A stretch of DNA of 64,000 bases from Enterococcus ureasiticus (GCF_001730285.1 NZ_MIJZ01000015.1:1-64000); one strand, 5' to 3'; positions 1 to 8,978 are shown, numbered from the stretch's first letter. Made by a program: numbers and translations. Notes: generated by a model not told the origin, from the sequence alone.

Positions 1-367
1 ATTTATCTGCCTCCTGCTCTTTTTTACGTTTCTTAAAGAAAAGAAACAGTGCAATAGCTACTAGCACAATTCCGCCAATCCCAATTGAGCCTTTGATAAT
101 TTCACCCGTGGATGGATATCTTCCAACAGGTTTTGTGACCTTAGGTTCTGATGGGCTAGACGGCGTTGGTTTTGACGGCTCTGTTGTCGATGCAGTCGTT
201 GGTTCTGTTGTCGGCTCAGTCGAGTCTTCGTAAAACGTAATGATTCCTTCAGTTGTTACTTGTCCTCCATTTTGGTTTTCAGTTGCATTCACAGTTTCTG
301 AAAATTGTGTGGCTACCATCAGACCCATAATAGAAGATAGCAAGATAGATAATACTTTTTTAGTCAT
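1..367 (-). CDS. Small sortase-anchored surface protein, 3' end cut by window
   Basis: This reading frame is open from an ATG at 367, preceded by a GAGGAG ribosome site, to the window edge, giving at least 122 residues without a stop. It has a signal peptide (MTKKVLSILLSSIMGLMVAT), a short Thr/Pro/Ser-rich stalk, then YPSTGE, a hydrophobic helix and the basic tail FFKKRKK. That is a cell-wall sorting signal, but the motif is YPSTG rather than LPXTG. Small sortase substrates of this size are usual members of enterococcal WxL gene clusters. It starts 17 bases after the WxL gene and is probably co-transcribed with it. The rest of the cluster should lie left of the window. Confidence 0.85.
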   Translation of the reverse strand, partial: MTKKVLSILLSSIMGLMVATQFSETVNATENQNGGQVTTEGIITFYEDSTEPTTEPTTASTTEPSKPTPSSPSEPKVTKPVGRYPSTGEIIKGSIGIGGIVLVAIALFLFFKKRKKEQEADK

Positions 368-384
368 ACTTTTCTCCTCTACTT

Positions 385-3300
385 TTATGGATTTGCTGAT
401 GGTGGTCCTGCGACTAATTCCCAAACAATCGTTGCTTCATATTTTCCAGCATCTACCGATTGACCAGAGTCTACTTTTAATTTGAAGCCATCGCCTTCTG
501 GTGACCAAGTACCGCTGATGTTATAAGAATCACTGTTCGCATTTTTACGTGAGATGATTGGTTGCGATGCACCCATTAACGTGATTTCGTCATTTTGATG
601 TACATAACGAATCGCTCTTGGGATAAAGATGTTCGGATCATCAACTTTGGCTAACTCTTTTTCTAAACGAGCATTCAAAGTCCATGTTTCTTGCACTGCA
701 CGGCTATCTTTCACGACTAAATCGCCACCTTCATAAGAAGGATTATTGATTTTTGTTCCTTTTGGACTAAAGATAGTTGTTCCAAAATTAATATTTTTGG
801 GCGCTGAAACAAGTTCCAGAATACCGAAAACACTTCCTCCTGGATTATCAACTTTTGCATCTTTAGAAAATACATCATGTGCTCGGTTAGGATCATCGGG
901 TCCTTCTATAAATTCCCCAGATTCTCTTGGTGAAAAGCCTGTTGCTGTCCCGATGTTAGTAATTACTTTTCCAACTCCAGATTGCTGAACTTCTGTTTTA
1001 AAGGTTACAATCGCAGAAGCTCCCGCCTTCAAATTCCCGACATTCACTGTCAATAAACGAGAATCGACATCATAGGTAAAGTCCGTCTCAGATGCCGTTT
1101 TACCATTAATCGTCACGTTTGCTGTTGCTGGATCAAATTTTAATCCGTCTGGAATCGTATCTTTTATAGTAACTTTATTCCAAACAGCATCTAGACTAGC
1201 GTTTTTTCCATTAGTAGCGGTCAGTGTATAGGTTAGTATATCGCCGACTTGCGTTGTTTTATCACCAGAAGAAATAACGGTTTTTTCCATTAATGGATTG
1301 TCCGGAAGCCCATCTTCAACAATGAGTCTTTTAGCTGGATCAAAGCGATTATCATCCGTTCCACTTTTTACTGCATCATGGTAACCAGGATAACCTCCTG
1401 CTCCATCATAGCCATCCACTTTTACATTGATATTTCCAAATACCCCATCTGGTTCTTGTGTGTAGGTATCTGGCAATGTATACGTCGGCATAGGACTGAT
1501 AACTGTTTTATCTTTTAAATAAACATCTACTTTATCAGTCTTTTCTAAATATCTAGATAAATCAAGTGTCCATTTCCCTGCAGCAACAGTTGTAAATACT
1601 GCTTTACCATCTGCACCTTTTAGCCACTCACCATTTACTTTGACAAAAACTTTTGCACCGTTTTCGTCACTTGTTCCAGATAATTGTTTGGTGGCATTAT
1701 TTAATTTGTTTGCCTCCCCTGTTTGGGTGGGCGGAGTGACATCGATAACCGTTTGAACGCCTGTTTGAATATCTTCTGGTAAACTTTCGTGCATTTTTCC
1801 AGATTGACTATTCGCACCTCTACGTCTGGCACCGGTCACTTCTATCGTTTGACCTGTTTCAAGAAATTTACCGTTTGGAAGGTTGATTTTAAACAACCCA
1901 TTTTTAGCAGTTTCTCCCCACAGAGCAAGACCTGGCGAACCAATTGTATCGTCAGTTAAAGTGTATGCAACAGAGCCATCTGCATTTTTTACAGTTACAT
2001 CAACCTCGACTTCATCTGTCCAAGCATCACGAATACCTTCGACCCCTTCCGGAACTGAAACGTGTCCATAAATTGCTTTATCTGCATTCGTCGGTATTCT
2101 TAAGTCATCCACGATCGGTCTAGCATTATTCCCACTCATTCGGGCATAATTATTTGGTTGCCCAAATAGTGATTTAAAACCAGTATCACTAGTACTTGCA
2201 ATTGTCGCTAAGTTAGAACCAGTTAATGTAAAATCAATCAAGGTCCAATCGTATAACGGATCATCTACGTAAACATTTTTCCCTTTTTGCCAAACACTGA
2301 CATCGGTATTATTTGCTACAAATTTTCCGCCAGCACCACTCAAACTAAAGATGTTGGCTCCGCCTGAACGTGTATTGGCAAAATCATAATAAATCGGATT
2401 ATCGATCAGAACACTGGCATTAGCTCCCATATTGAATACACCATAGGCTTCACCGCTAGTATTTCCTCTAGCGATAAACTCTGTATCTGGTCCTGCATCG
2501 ATTGTGGATGTATTTGAATTTCCATATACAGCCGGTCCGTAATTAGCAATCATGTTCACTTGACTATCCTTATCACGAATCGTGAAAGTATTATTACTCC
2601 CAGGTAAGTTCAAGGCTTCATTCGAATTATTACTTGCACTGCCTGATCCTTTATTGTAGAGATTCAATTTTGATTTTCCAGATACATTCGTAATAAAACC
2701 ATCTCCATTTAAACGTAAAGCTGGAGCTTCACCGGCTAAATGTTGAATGTCGATCTCTGAGTTATCTGAAATATTAAACTCATTATTTGGATTATTCGTT
2801 GAAAAACGTACAGTCGCTGCATCGCCACCTGTTGTATCAGTAATCGCTGTTAATTTTGAGTGATTGGTCACATTAAATTTATTACCTCCATAACGTAAGC
2901 GAATAGCAGAAGAACCAGTGGAATGTGCTACTAAGGTGGCATTATCTAAATTAATCGTTCCGCCACCACGATTTCCATCATTTATACCCACTGCCCAAAC
3001 CGTTAGAGTGTTGCTTGATTGGTTCGTCGTGATCTTACTTTTAGCACCATCACTTGAATAAACATGTAAAATCGTGACCGTATTATTTGTAGCGTAAAAG
3101 TTATTTTCACCAGCTAATCTTAACGTGCTATTCGTGGCCTCGATTACACCTGGAACATTATTTTCTGGTGTACTAACATTATTGAATGTCACATCCCAAA
3201 TAGCGGAAGCTGAGGACGAATAAAAAATCGAAGTTGCTCCTTGTTTAGTTATCGTTGCATCATTCACCACTAATTTATTTACGGAAGTGGCACCTAAAGT

Positions 3301-4026
3301 TACGTTACCATTATTGGCACCAAAATCGATTTTATGATTGTTCCCATTGATCGTTAAATCTCTGGACAATGTTCCAGGAGCAGAAGCTGCATTTGTAGCT
3401 GTCCTTGTAATATCAGCATCAACATTGATCACATCAACTGCAGTATTCGCTAAAGCCGCTTTAAATGTATCCCAATTATTAACAGATACTGCACTTCTAA
3501 ACCCTCTCGCCTGCTCTTTCACGTCACCTTTGACCATAACTGGTGTTTCAATCACTTCTTTTTGATAGTTCAAATCAAAACTAGCTTTAGAAACTACTTT
3601 TTCTTCACTTATTACTTTAAGCGTATTGGATATTGTTTTATTATATTCCGATGCTTTAAACATTATTGGTAATGTATAGCTACCAAGTGTTTCTTTAAAA
3701 GTAATTGTGACCTGATTTTCCGTATCATCTGTGATCTCCAATTTGTTTGCGACCTCTTCTGGAAGATGATCGAGAATGTTTTCCGCATATAAAATACGTT
3801 GGTCAGAGTTATCTAAAGATAATATGATCGTGCTCTTTTGGGGATCTTTCACTTTTAAATCAAACTCAACTTGATTTTTAGTTTCTGACTTCTTTTCTAA
3901 AACATATGAACTGCCATCTTTGTCAGAAGCTTTTATTTTCGTTTGATTATTTAAAACTAAAAAGCTCATTACACTGAATAGAGTTATTAAAACAGCAACG
4001 AAAGAACTTTTTTTCAAAACTTTCAA
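385..4026 (-). CDS. Large WxL-domain surface protein with beta-helix-like and DUF11-like regions
   Basis: This is a secreted protein of about 1213 residues. I take the TTG at 4026 as start because AGGAGG lies seven bases before it and a hydrophobic signal segment (SSFVAVLITLFSVMSFLVL) follows; the frame extends upstream to 4170 but has no such signal there. Residues about 180-620 are Asn/Thr/Gly-rich with repeating strand-like stretches, suggesting a pectin-lyase-like beta-helix. A DUF11/fimbrial isopeptide-like domain (VGDILTYTLTATNG) follows near residues 950-1080. The C-terminal ~110 residues carry the two WxL motifs, ETWTLNARL and ATIVWELVAGP. WxL domains are known to bind peptidoglycan non-covalently. 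The gene lies between its likely regulator and a sortase-type partner, so an adhesin or matrix-binding role is inferred. Confidence 0.87.
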   Translation of the reverse strand: MKVLKKSSFVAVLITLFSVMSFLVLNNQTKIKASDKDGSSYVLEKKSETKNQVEFDLKVKDPQKSTIILSLDNSDQRILYAENILDHLPEEVANKLEITDDTENQVTITFKETLGSYTLPIMFKASEYNKTISNTLKVISEEKVVSKASFDLNYQKEVIETPVMVKGDVKEQARGFRSAVSVNNWDTFKAALANTAVDVINVDADITRTATNAASAPGTLSRDLTINGNNHKIDFGANNGNVTLGATSVNKLVVNDATITKQGATSIFYSSSASAIWDVTFNNVSTPENNVPGVIEATNSTLRLAGENNFYATNNTVTILHVYSSDGAKSKITTNQSSNTLTVWAVGINDGNRGGGTINLDNATLVAHSTGSSAIRLRYGGNKFNVTNHSKLTAITDTTGGDAATVRFSTNNPNNEFNISDNSEIDIQHLAGEAPALRLNGDGFITNVSGKSKLNLYNKGSGSASNNSNEALNLPGSNNTFTIRDKDSQVNMIANYGPAVYGNSNTSTIDAGPDTEFIARGNTSGEAYGVFNMGANASVLIDNPIYYDFANTRSGGANIFSLSGAGGKFVANNTDVSVWQKGKNVYVDDPLYDWTLIDFTLTGSNLATIASTSDTGFKSLFGQPNNYARMSGNNARPIVDDLRIPTNADKAIYGHVSVPEGVEGIRDAWTDEVEVDVTVKNADGSVAYTLTDDTIGSPGLALWGETAKNGLFKINLPNGKFLETGQTIEVTGARRRGANSQSGKMHESLPEDIQTGVQTVIDVTPPTQTGEANKLNNATKQLSGTSDENGAKVFVKVNGEWLKGADGKAVFTTVAAGKWTLDLSRYLEKTDKVDVYLKDKTVISPMPTYTLPDTYTQEPDGVFGNINVKVDGYDGAGGYPGYHDAVKSGTDDNRFDPAKRLIVEDGLPDNPLMEKTVISSGDKTTQVGDILTYTLTATNGKNASLDAVWNKVTIKDTIPDGLKFDPATANVTINGKTASETDFTYDVDSRLLTVNVGNLKAGASAIVTFKTEVQQSGVGKVITNIGTATGFSPRESGEFIEGPDDPNRAHDVFSKDAKVDNPGGSVFGILELVSAPKNINFGTTIFSPKGTKINNPSYEGGDLVVKDSRAVQETWTLNARLEKELAKVDDPNIFIPRAIRYVHQNDEITLMGASQPIISRKNANSDSYNISGTWSPEGDGFKLKVDSGQSVDAGKYEATIVWELVAGPPSANP

Positions 4027-4177
4027 TATTTTTCCTCCTTTCCTCAAAAATCGGTGTGCCGTATGTTTAGACACATCTATTTCAAGTTTCTCTGCTCTAC
4101 GCGATTCATTAATTGGATAAACGATTACAGAGAAAAAATGAAAACAGTTATCAGTATTTTCGTGTAGCACATTCTTA

Positions 4178-4891
4178 TTAATTATTCAGCATATAACCTT
4201 TCGAACGAACTGTTTTGATGTACTCTCTCGTTGTGTTGCCTCCATCAAGTTTTCTGCGTAAATGATAAATAATATTTGCCACTCGATATTGCTTATCTTC
4301 GTCTTCACCACTCCAGACATTCTTATAAATTTCTTCATATGCTAAAGCCTCTCCTGCATGCTGACTTAACAATTCGATTGTTCTAAATTCAAGCTTAGTT
4401 AAGCTCACTTCCCGATTACCGTTTAGCAAGACACTGAAATTAGATGGGATAAGCTTAATCTTATTTTTAGCCAAAACAGGTTCTTGAAGTGCTGGATGTT
4501 CGTGAGATTTGAGTGTATTTTGTTGTTTTTCAGAATAACGCTTCAAATTCCCTTGTATAAACAAGGAAAGTTCATCTGAATCAATCGATGCATTGATAAT
4601 TCCATCCGCACCTAATTTCATATAGACAATTCTTGTAGATTTATCTGTATCTTTAGACAACACCCACAATAATGCAGAGCTTTGTTCGCGGATTTTTATT
4701 ATAGATTCACAAATTATACTCATCTGATTTTCTTCGTCTTCAATGATCAATGCATCCAATCCATCTTCAGTGATGTTCCATGTCTGTTGATCCTTCAGAT
4801 GATGGACAATACACTTTGTTTCTTTTAATGCTTCTATGTATGTGTTATCAGCCAATTCTCTATTTGAAGAAATAACCCCAATATTGTACAT
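4178..4891 (-). CDS. Winged-helix regulator with atypical receiver-like N-terminus
   Basis: This is a DNA-binding protein of about 237 residues. The C-terminal ~95 residues are an OmpR/PhoB-type winged helix (LTKLEFRTIELLSQHAGEAL, then YRVANIIYHLRRKL and TVRSKGYML). The N-terminal half has the alternating pattern of a receiver domain but lacks the usual acidic pair after strand 1 (it reads IGVISSNRE), and the phosphoacceptor position in DALIIED appears to be Glu. Phosphorylation is therefore doubtful. I chose the ATG at 4891 because the preceding in-frame ATG (4909) overlaps the GGAGGAG ribosome site. Regulators of this kind sit beside WxL genes, and it lies about 150 bases upstream of one here, so control of that gene is inferred. 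Confidence 0.8.
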   Translation of the reverse strand: MYNIGVISSNRELADNTYIEALKETKCIVHHLKDQQTWNITEDGLDALIIEDEENQMSIICESIIKIREQSSALLWVLSKDTDKSTRIVYMKLGADGIINASIDSDELSLFIQGNLKRYSEKQQNTLKSHEHPALQEPVLAKNKIKLIPSNFSVLLNGNREVSLTKLEFRTIELLSQHAGEALAYEEIYKNVWSGEDEDKQYRVANIIYHLRRKLDGGNTTREYIKTVRSKGYMLNN

Positions 4892-5011
4892 ATCCTTTCT
4901 CTCCTCCATATTCTATGTTTCATTAATTTTTTCTAATTTAGTCAATATATTTGCAGTATTTTAGAATAGTTTTTATACTGTTTAAAACTGTGTATAGTCC
5001 GCTAAAATACA

Positions 5012-5034
5012 TCTTGTTTTTCGATAAAACAAGA
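5012..5034. repeat. Near-palindromic site, left of integrase
   Basis: The arms TCTTGTTTT and AAAACAAGA surround a 5-base centre, TCGAT. The same arms occur at 6594-6614 on the other side of the integrase gene, with the centre reading ATCGA, so the two sites are identical when one is inverted. It could be a core recombination site. A terminator is less likely because no T-run follows on either strand. Confidence 0.6.
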
Positions 5035-5078
5035 AAAAGGGATAATTTTTCTTTATTTGTAAGGTTTTAAAATTTCTG

Positions 5079-5110
5079 TTGACGGCGAATTTGACGGCGG
5101 ATAAAAAATA
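5079..5110 (+). repeat. Arm-type direct repeats, left of integrase
   Basis: Two copies of TTGACGGCGA start 12 bases apart (5079 and 5091), followed by an A-rich run. A near-identical block lies at 6366-6396 in the same orientation, just before the integrase start. Paired short direct repeats inside both ends are typical of the arm-binding sites of Tn916/lambda-type tyrosine recombinases. The GC-rich core stands out in very AT-rich surroundings. Confidence 0.7.
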
Positions 5111-5114
5111 AAAA

Positions 5115-5140
5115 AAGCTCTTTTTGCTTTTAAAGGGCTT
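5115..5140 (-). terminator. Likely terminator of the integrase gene
   Basis: On the minus strand AAGCCCTTT pairs with AAAGAGCTT (one mismatch) and is followed by a T-run (TTTTTTTATTTTTT). It lies about 100 bases beyond the integrase stop codon. Confidence 0.6.
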
Positions 5141-5240
5141 ATATTTAAAAACATAGAAAATATAAAATCTGAAAATAACAGATGTTATAAAATTAACAAG
5201 AAAAAGAAAGCGATTTTCTTAGCATTTTTTTTGAAAGTCA

Positions 5241-6350
5241 TTATATAAATGCTAATTTATCAATCGCTACTCTTTGTTCGTCTAAGAACGAATTCGTATA
5301 CGTATCTAAAGTCAGTTTGATAGAAGAATGCCCTAATAAAGAACTGATTGCAGCAATGTTAACGCCTAATTCCACACAACGAGTTGCAAATGTATGGCGC
5401 AAGGCATGAAAAGACACATTGATCAATCCCAATTTTTTCTTGACACGTTCAAATCGATAGCTGATTGTACGAGGTTCAATCGAATGTCCTTCACTCGTTA
5501 CAACATAAGTAGAGATAGCTTGTTTTTTCCAATGTAGTAGAGCTGTTTTAATTTTTTTGGTAAGCGGAATAATCCGGTTCGCATTGACAGTCTTCGGTGG
5601 CGTTTCAATAATTTTTGTTCGTTGACCTGAAGAACTTGGTAAAGCGATTCGTTGTTTTGTTCGTTGGACTGTTAACACAGAGGACTCAAAATCAATATCC
5701 TCCCATTTTAATGCACAGATTTCTCCAATACGCATACCTGTCTCTAACGCTAATAAAATAGGCAATCCTTTGATACTTTTCAGACTTTCAGCTTCTACTG
5801 CTTTTTGCTGCGTGCGTGTCAATGCTTGAACTTTTTGTTTATTTATTTTGGGCAAAGCTGTACGTTCACAGGGATTTAAATAGATATAACCTCGCTCTTT
5901 GGCAGCTTCAAAACAATTTTTTGTGATACGAAAAACAATATGAACAGAACTAGCAGATAATGTTTGGGCTAAACCTTTAACTAGTTTATCCATATCAGAA
6001 GCTGTGATTTTTTTTAGAGGACGCTTCTCTAAACTTGGTAAAACATATAATTGAAGCTTATGACTATAACTGGCATACGTGCTTTCTTTCAAATTCGGAG
6101 CCATAATCTCTGTTAGCCAAAGATTAGCCCACTCCCCAAATGTTCCGTGAAATTCTTTGACAGCTCCAGTGTAAACAAGTGTTTTCTGAACTTTTTTATC
6201 AAGTAACTGCTCTTTCACTGCACGATATGAACGAGCATAAATGTACCCATAATGAATGCTTCCATCTATTTTTCTTGCTTTTGGGTATCGACCTTCCCAG
6301 CGTCCATCTTTGCGTTTATAAATATTTTCACCTTTAGCCAAAAAAATCAA
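5241..6350 (-). CDS. int: Tyrosine recombinase (Tn916/phage-type integrase)
   Basis: This is a site-specific recombinase of about 369 residues. The N-terminus has an arm-DNA-binding pattern (GENIYKRKDGRWEGRY), followed by a SAM-like core-binding domain around residues 65-170 and a catalytic domain from about 185. Catalytic residues are visible: Arg in ETGMRIGEICALKW, the HxxR box HALRHTFATR, His in LLGHSSI, and Tyr in LDTYTN. The TTG at 6350 is only two bases from AGGAAGG, so the in-frame TTG at 6341 is an alternative start. No excisionase, relaxase or cargo gene is visible. The gene is bracketed on both sides by arm-type repeats and matching near-palindromes, and it sits just upstream of the WxL regulator. 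Confidence 0.92.
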   Translation of the reverse strand: MIFLAKGENIYKRKDGRWEGRYPKARKIDGSIHYGYIYARSYRAVKEQLLDKKVQKTLVYTGAVKEFHGTFGEWANLWLTEIMAPNLKESTYASYSHKLQLYVLPSLEKRPLKKITASDMDKLVKGLAQTLSASSVHIVFRITKNCFEAAKERGYIYLNPCERTALPKINKQKVQALTRTQQKAVEAESLKSIKGLPILLALETGMRIGEICALKWEDIDFESSVLTVQRTKQRIALPSSSGQRTKIIETPPKTVNANRIIPLTKKIKTALLHWKKQAISTYVVTSEGHSIEPRTISYRFERVKKKLGLINVSFHALRHTFATRCVELGVNIAAISSLLGHSSIKLTLDTYTNSFLDEQRVAIDKLAFI

Positions 6351-6365
6351 TTCCTTCCTATATTA

Positions 6366-6396
6366 TTGACGGCGAATCTGACGGCGATTAAAAATA
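6366..6396 (+). repeat. Arm-type direct repeats, right of integrase
   Basis: Two TGACGGCGA units with 12-base spacing match the block at 5079-5110 in sequence and orientation. They lie 15 bases upstream of the integrase start codon, so binding by the integrase could also repress its own transcription (inference). Confidence 0.7.
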
Positions 6397-6588
6397 ACCG
6401 CAGATCCACTTTTCATTAAATTTATTTCAAACAAGTAAAGTATTTCTTCGAAATTCTCATTTTTTTCTGTTTTTCTATTAAAAATTGAAAAAAATATATT
6501 GCTTTTTTCTTGATTTCACTATTGATTTATCATTAACAAACCAATAGAATAGATTTAGATATCAAATTAATTTAAAAACATTCACAAA
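6397..6588. other. AT-rich non-coding stretch
   Basis: Very AT-rich sequence without a supported gene. It presumably holds the integrase promoter, but I could not single one out. The stretch from 6620 to 6825 is similar and also shows no gene. Confidence 0.5.
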
Positions 6589-6619
6589 CATATCTTGTTT
6601 TATCGAAAAACAAGATATG
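6589..6619. repeat. Perfect 13-bp inverted repeat, right of integrase
   Basis: The arms CATATCTTGTTTT and AAAACAAGATATG surround the centre ATCGA. The inner 23 bases match the site at 5012-5034 in inverted orientation, including the centre. Eight T residues follow on the plus strand, so it might also act as a terminator; its duplication beside the integrase argues for a recombination role. Confidence 0.6.
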
Positions 6620-6825
6620 TTTTTTTTAGTCTAGAATTATCAAAAACTAGCTATATGTAGTCTTGAAACAGCCTTTTGTATTATTTTATAAAATAAATTA
6701 TTCTAACAAAAATAATTATGCAACAATTCATATGAATTTTATTATTACTTTCCACAAATTTCTTTATACAATAATGATAATAAAGTATTTAAATATAAAA
6801 ATTATATAAAAAAGCATTAGAAAAA

Positions 6826-6877
6826 GGCTCTACAGTTATTAGAAATCGATTCCTAAAAACTGTAGAGCCTACTTTTT
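6826..6877. terminator. Strong hairpin, probable bidirectional terminator
   Basis: GGCTCTACAGTT (6826-6837) pairs perfectly with AACTGTAGAGCC (6858-6869), and T-rich sequence follows on both strands. It lies beyond the stop codon of the WYL regulator gene. Confidence 0.75.
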
Positions 6878-7006
6878 ATTCCTTACATTTACTCCTAGTA
6901 TTTCTTATCGCTTCCTTACTTAATTTCAGCTCAGTATCTCGATTTTTGCATATAGAATACAGCTTACATTTAAAGCAAGGAAATAGGTAAGTGAAATCCC
7001 TCTTCT

Positions 7007-7924
7007 TTAATATGTTTCGTTTAATTTGATTATTTCTTGTTTATGTCGCTCTTTCAATTTTTCTGGTGCTATCACTTTTACACCATTACCAAACATCAAC
7101 AAAAAGGGAATGATCGTTTTTTGCTGATTTGCATAAACTCTTACATCTACATGATTCTCTCCTACTTCAATTTCATCTTCCGTGTAATAATCATATAGTT
7201 TTCCTAAATCTTCTTTTTTAAAACGTAATTGGATCACGTCTTCATCAGGTTCAATGAGTCTTGCATTAGAGTATTCAACAGGTTCAAATGTCATCTCCTG
7301 AATCATAAGTTGACAAATGCGCGTGACTTTAAAATATCTAAAGGCATCTCGTTCCTCACAATAAGAATAGATATACCAACTGCCATTCATCAACATTAAT
7401 TCATATGGATGGATCGTTCTTTGAGTATGATCACCTTTATTGTCTACATAATCAATTATTACTTTTCGATTTTGTTTCAGAGAAAGATTGATGTAATTGA
7501 TTTTTCTTTTCGTTTCAACTTCAATTTCTAGCCGATGCATGGTCGGTGACTCAAATGAAAATTGTTTTTTCAGTTGGCCTTTTTGATTGTTTTTCTGTTG
7601 TATCAATGTAATTTTCTCTTTGATTGTGTTTTGCTGATCCGAAATTCCGAATAAACCTTCTTTGATATTTAACGCATTAAGGATATCTTGCTTTTCTTCT
7701 CCACTATAAGTATATGTTCGCAATTTAAAAGAATCCACTAGTGAGAAACCACCCTTCCGACCAGGATGAGAAATAATCGGAAAACCAGCTAATTCAATCG
7801 TTTCGATATCTCTAAAAATGGTTCTTTTGGTCACTTCAAAACGTTGAGCCAATTGAGCAGTTGAAACAATCTCATTTTCTAAAAGTAGCACGATGATTGC
7901 CAGTATTCGTTCGATTTTCTTCAA
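7007..7924 (-). CDS. DeoR/YafY-type HTH regulator with WYL domain
   Basis: This is a transcription regulator of about 305 residues. The N-terminus is a winged HTH (VSTAQLAQRFEVTKRTIFRD), and the middle is a WYL domain (YELMLMNGSWYIYSYCEERD, then FRYFKVTRI) with the usual C-terminal extension. WYL domains are known to bind ligands or nucleic acid. The start is TTG at 7924 with GGGAGG seven bases before it. It stands alone on the minus strand, followed by a strong hairpin. The target genes cannot be told from the sequence. Confidence 0.85.
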   Translation of the reverse strand: MKKIERILAIIVLLLENEIVSTAQLAQRFEVTKRTIFRDIETIELAGFPIISHPGRKGGFSLVDSFKLRTYTYSGEEKQDILNALNIKEGLFGISDQQNTIKEKITLIQQKNNQKGQLKKQFSFESPTMHRLEIEVETKRKINYINLSLKQNRKVIIDYVDNKGDHTQRTIHPYELMLMNGSWYIYSYCEERDAFRYFKVTRICQLMIQEMTFEPVEYSNARLIEPDEDVIQLRFKKEDLGKLYDYYTEDEIEVGENHVDVRVYANQQKTIIPFLLMFGNGVKVIAPEKLKERHKQEIIKLNETY

Positions 7925-8020
7925 GTTGCTTCCTCCCTTAGTCAGAAAAAGGACAAAACTAGTCTGATTTAGCCTAGTTTCATCCTGATAGTAAATTGTA
8001 TTTTTACTTCATTACTTGAT

Positions 8021-8518
8021 TCATTGTTCCCGATACTTGATTGCTAAACCCTTCAGGAAATTTCTTGCATAGCGGTCACCACATTCCATGTAATTTCGGT
8101 GTCCTTCTTTTCTTAAGATTGCACTTAGTTCACTCTCCGAAGCATAAACGCCCGCCAGTCTCAAAACATCGAGCATATCGTCACTTGTCAGAGTTAACGC
8201 AATCTTTACTTTCTTAAGCAAAACATTATTGACAGTGCTTTGATTCGAGATCAAGAATGTTGGCTTAGGTGCTACACCATTTTTCACAGGTGCTTTGCCT
8301 CTTTTATACGTGATCAAGCCGTTCAAGAAGGCCTCTAAGGTACGATTATCACAAACGGCATCACGTGGAAGTTCATCTTCTTCATTTTGCTTTGTTAGTA
8401 AAACTCGTAGCTCTTCCCTTGTGACCTCTAAATCACCCAGTTTAAAAATCTTGATCATATCTGTATCTTTAATATCTAATGCGTAACGTAAACGGATCAG
8501 TATATCGTTATTATTCAT
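8021..8518 (-). CDS. DUF1456 (YehS-like) family protein
   Basis: A protein of 165 residues with two similar halves. Each contains the family pattern of a short helix followed by D-(M/I)-L/I-x-(V/I)-(L/F)-(R/K)-L (TDMIKIFKLGDLEVT and DDMLDVLRLAGVYAS), then L..L(L/R)K. Length and duplication fit the DUF1456/YehS family, whose function is not established. GGAGGAG precedes the ATG. It lies between the WYL regulator and the VOC gene, all on the minus strand but separated by about 85-100 bases, so co-transcription is uncertain. Confidence 0.8.
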   Translation of the reverse strand: MNNNDILIRLRYALDIKDTDMIKIFKLGDLEVTREELRVLLTKQNEEDELPRDAVCDNRTLEAFLNGLITYKRGKAPVKNGVAPKPTFLISNQSTVNNVLLKKVKIALTLTSDDMLDVLRLAGVYASESELSAILRKEGHRNYMECGDRYARNFLKGLAIKYREQ

Positions 8519-8603
8519 CTTTCTCCTCCAGAAAATATATCATTATTTCTTAGTATAAAGCTTTCTTTCAGAGAATGCATCAATTTGTTGTGATTTATTT
8601 TAA

Positions 8604-8978
8604 CTACGCACCATGATAGACTGCTTCAATATTATAGCCATCTGGATCAAGAATAAATGCCGCATAGTAGTGAGCACCATAATCTGGCCTGATTCCAGGT
8701 TTACCATTATCGGTTCCACCAGCTTTTAGTCCAGCATTATAGAATGCTTCAACCTCTTCTTTTGAGGCAGCACTAAACGCAAAATGAATGAGTTTTGGCT
8801 CACCTTCTGTTATCCAAAAACTACCCGCAGGATCTCCGCTGATAATCTCTTTCTCGCCAAAACTAACGCTCTTACCAAAATCCAACTTCATTTCGTTTCC
8901 TAATGGTGCTAAGACCTCTTTGTAAAATCGTTTACTTTTGTCGATATCGCTTACATTTATTGAAAAATGATCTATCAT
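8604..8978 (-). CDS. VOC (glyoxalase/bleomycin-resistance) family protein
   Basis: A protein of 124 residues forming one vicinal-oxygen-chelate module pair. It starts MIDHFSINVSDIDKSKRFY and ends with AHYYAAFILDPDGYNIEAVYH, giving the His near the N-terminus and the Glu near the C-terminus expected of metal ligands. The substrate cannot be predicted, since the family includes glyoxalases, dioxygenases and drug-binding proteins. It is the last intact gene before the IS30-derived segment, whose outer end lies about 65 bases upstream of its start and may affect its promoter. Confidence 0.85.
   Translation of the reverse strand: MIDHFSINVSDIDKSKRFYKEVLAPLGNEMKLDFGKSVSFGEKEIISGDPAGSFWITEGEPKLIHFAFSAASKEEVEAFYNAGLKAGGTDNGKPGIRPDYGAHYYAAFILDPDGYNIEAVYHGA

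Noticed and set aside
4027-4170. N-terminal extension of the WxL protein frame
   Set aside because: A TTG at 4026 has an ideal AGGAGG site and starts a signal peptide; the upstream part has neither.
6876-7025. Cys-rich minus-strand frame (ends FPCFKCKLYSIC, then RSKCKE) after the WYL regulator
   Set aside because: No start codon or ribosome site and overlap with the regulator end; at most a remnant.
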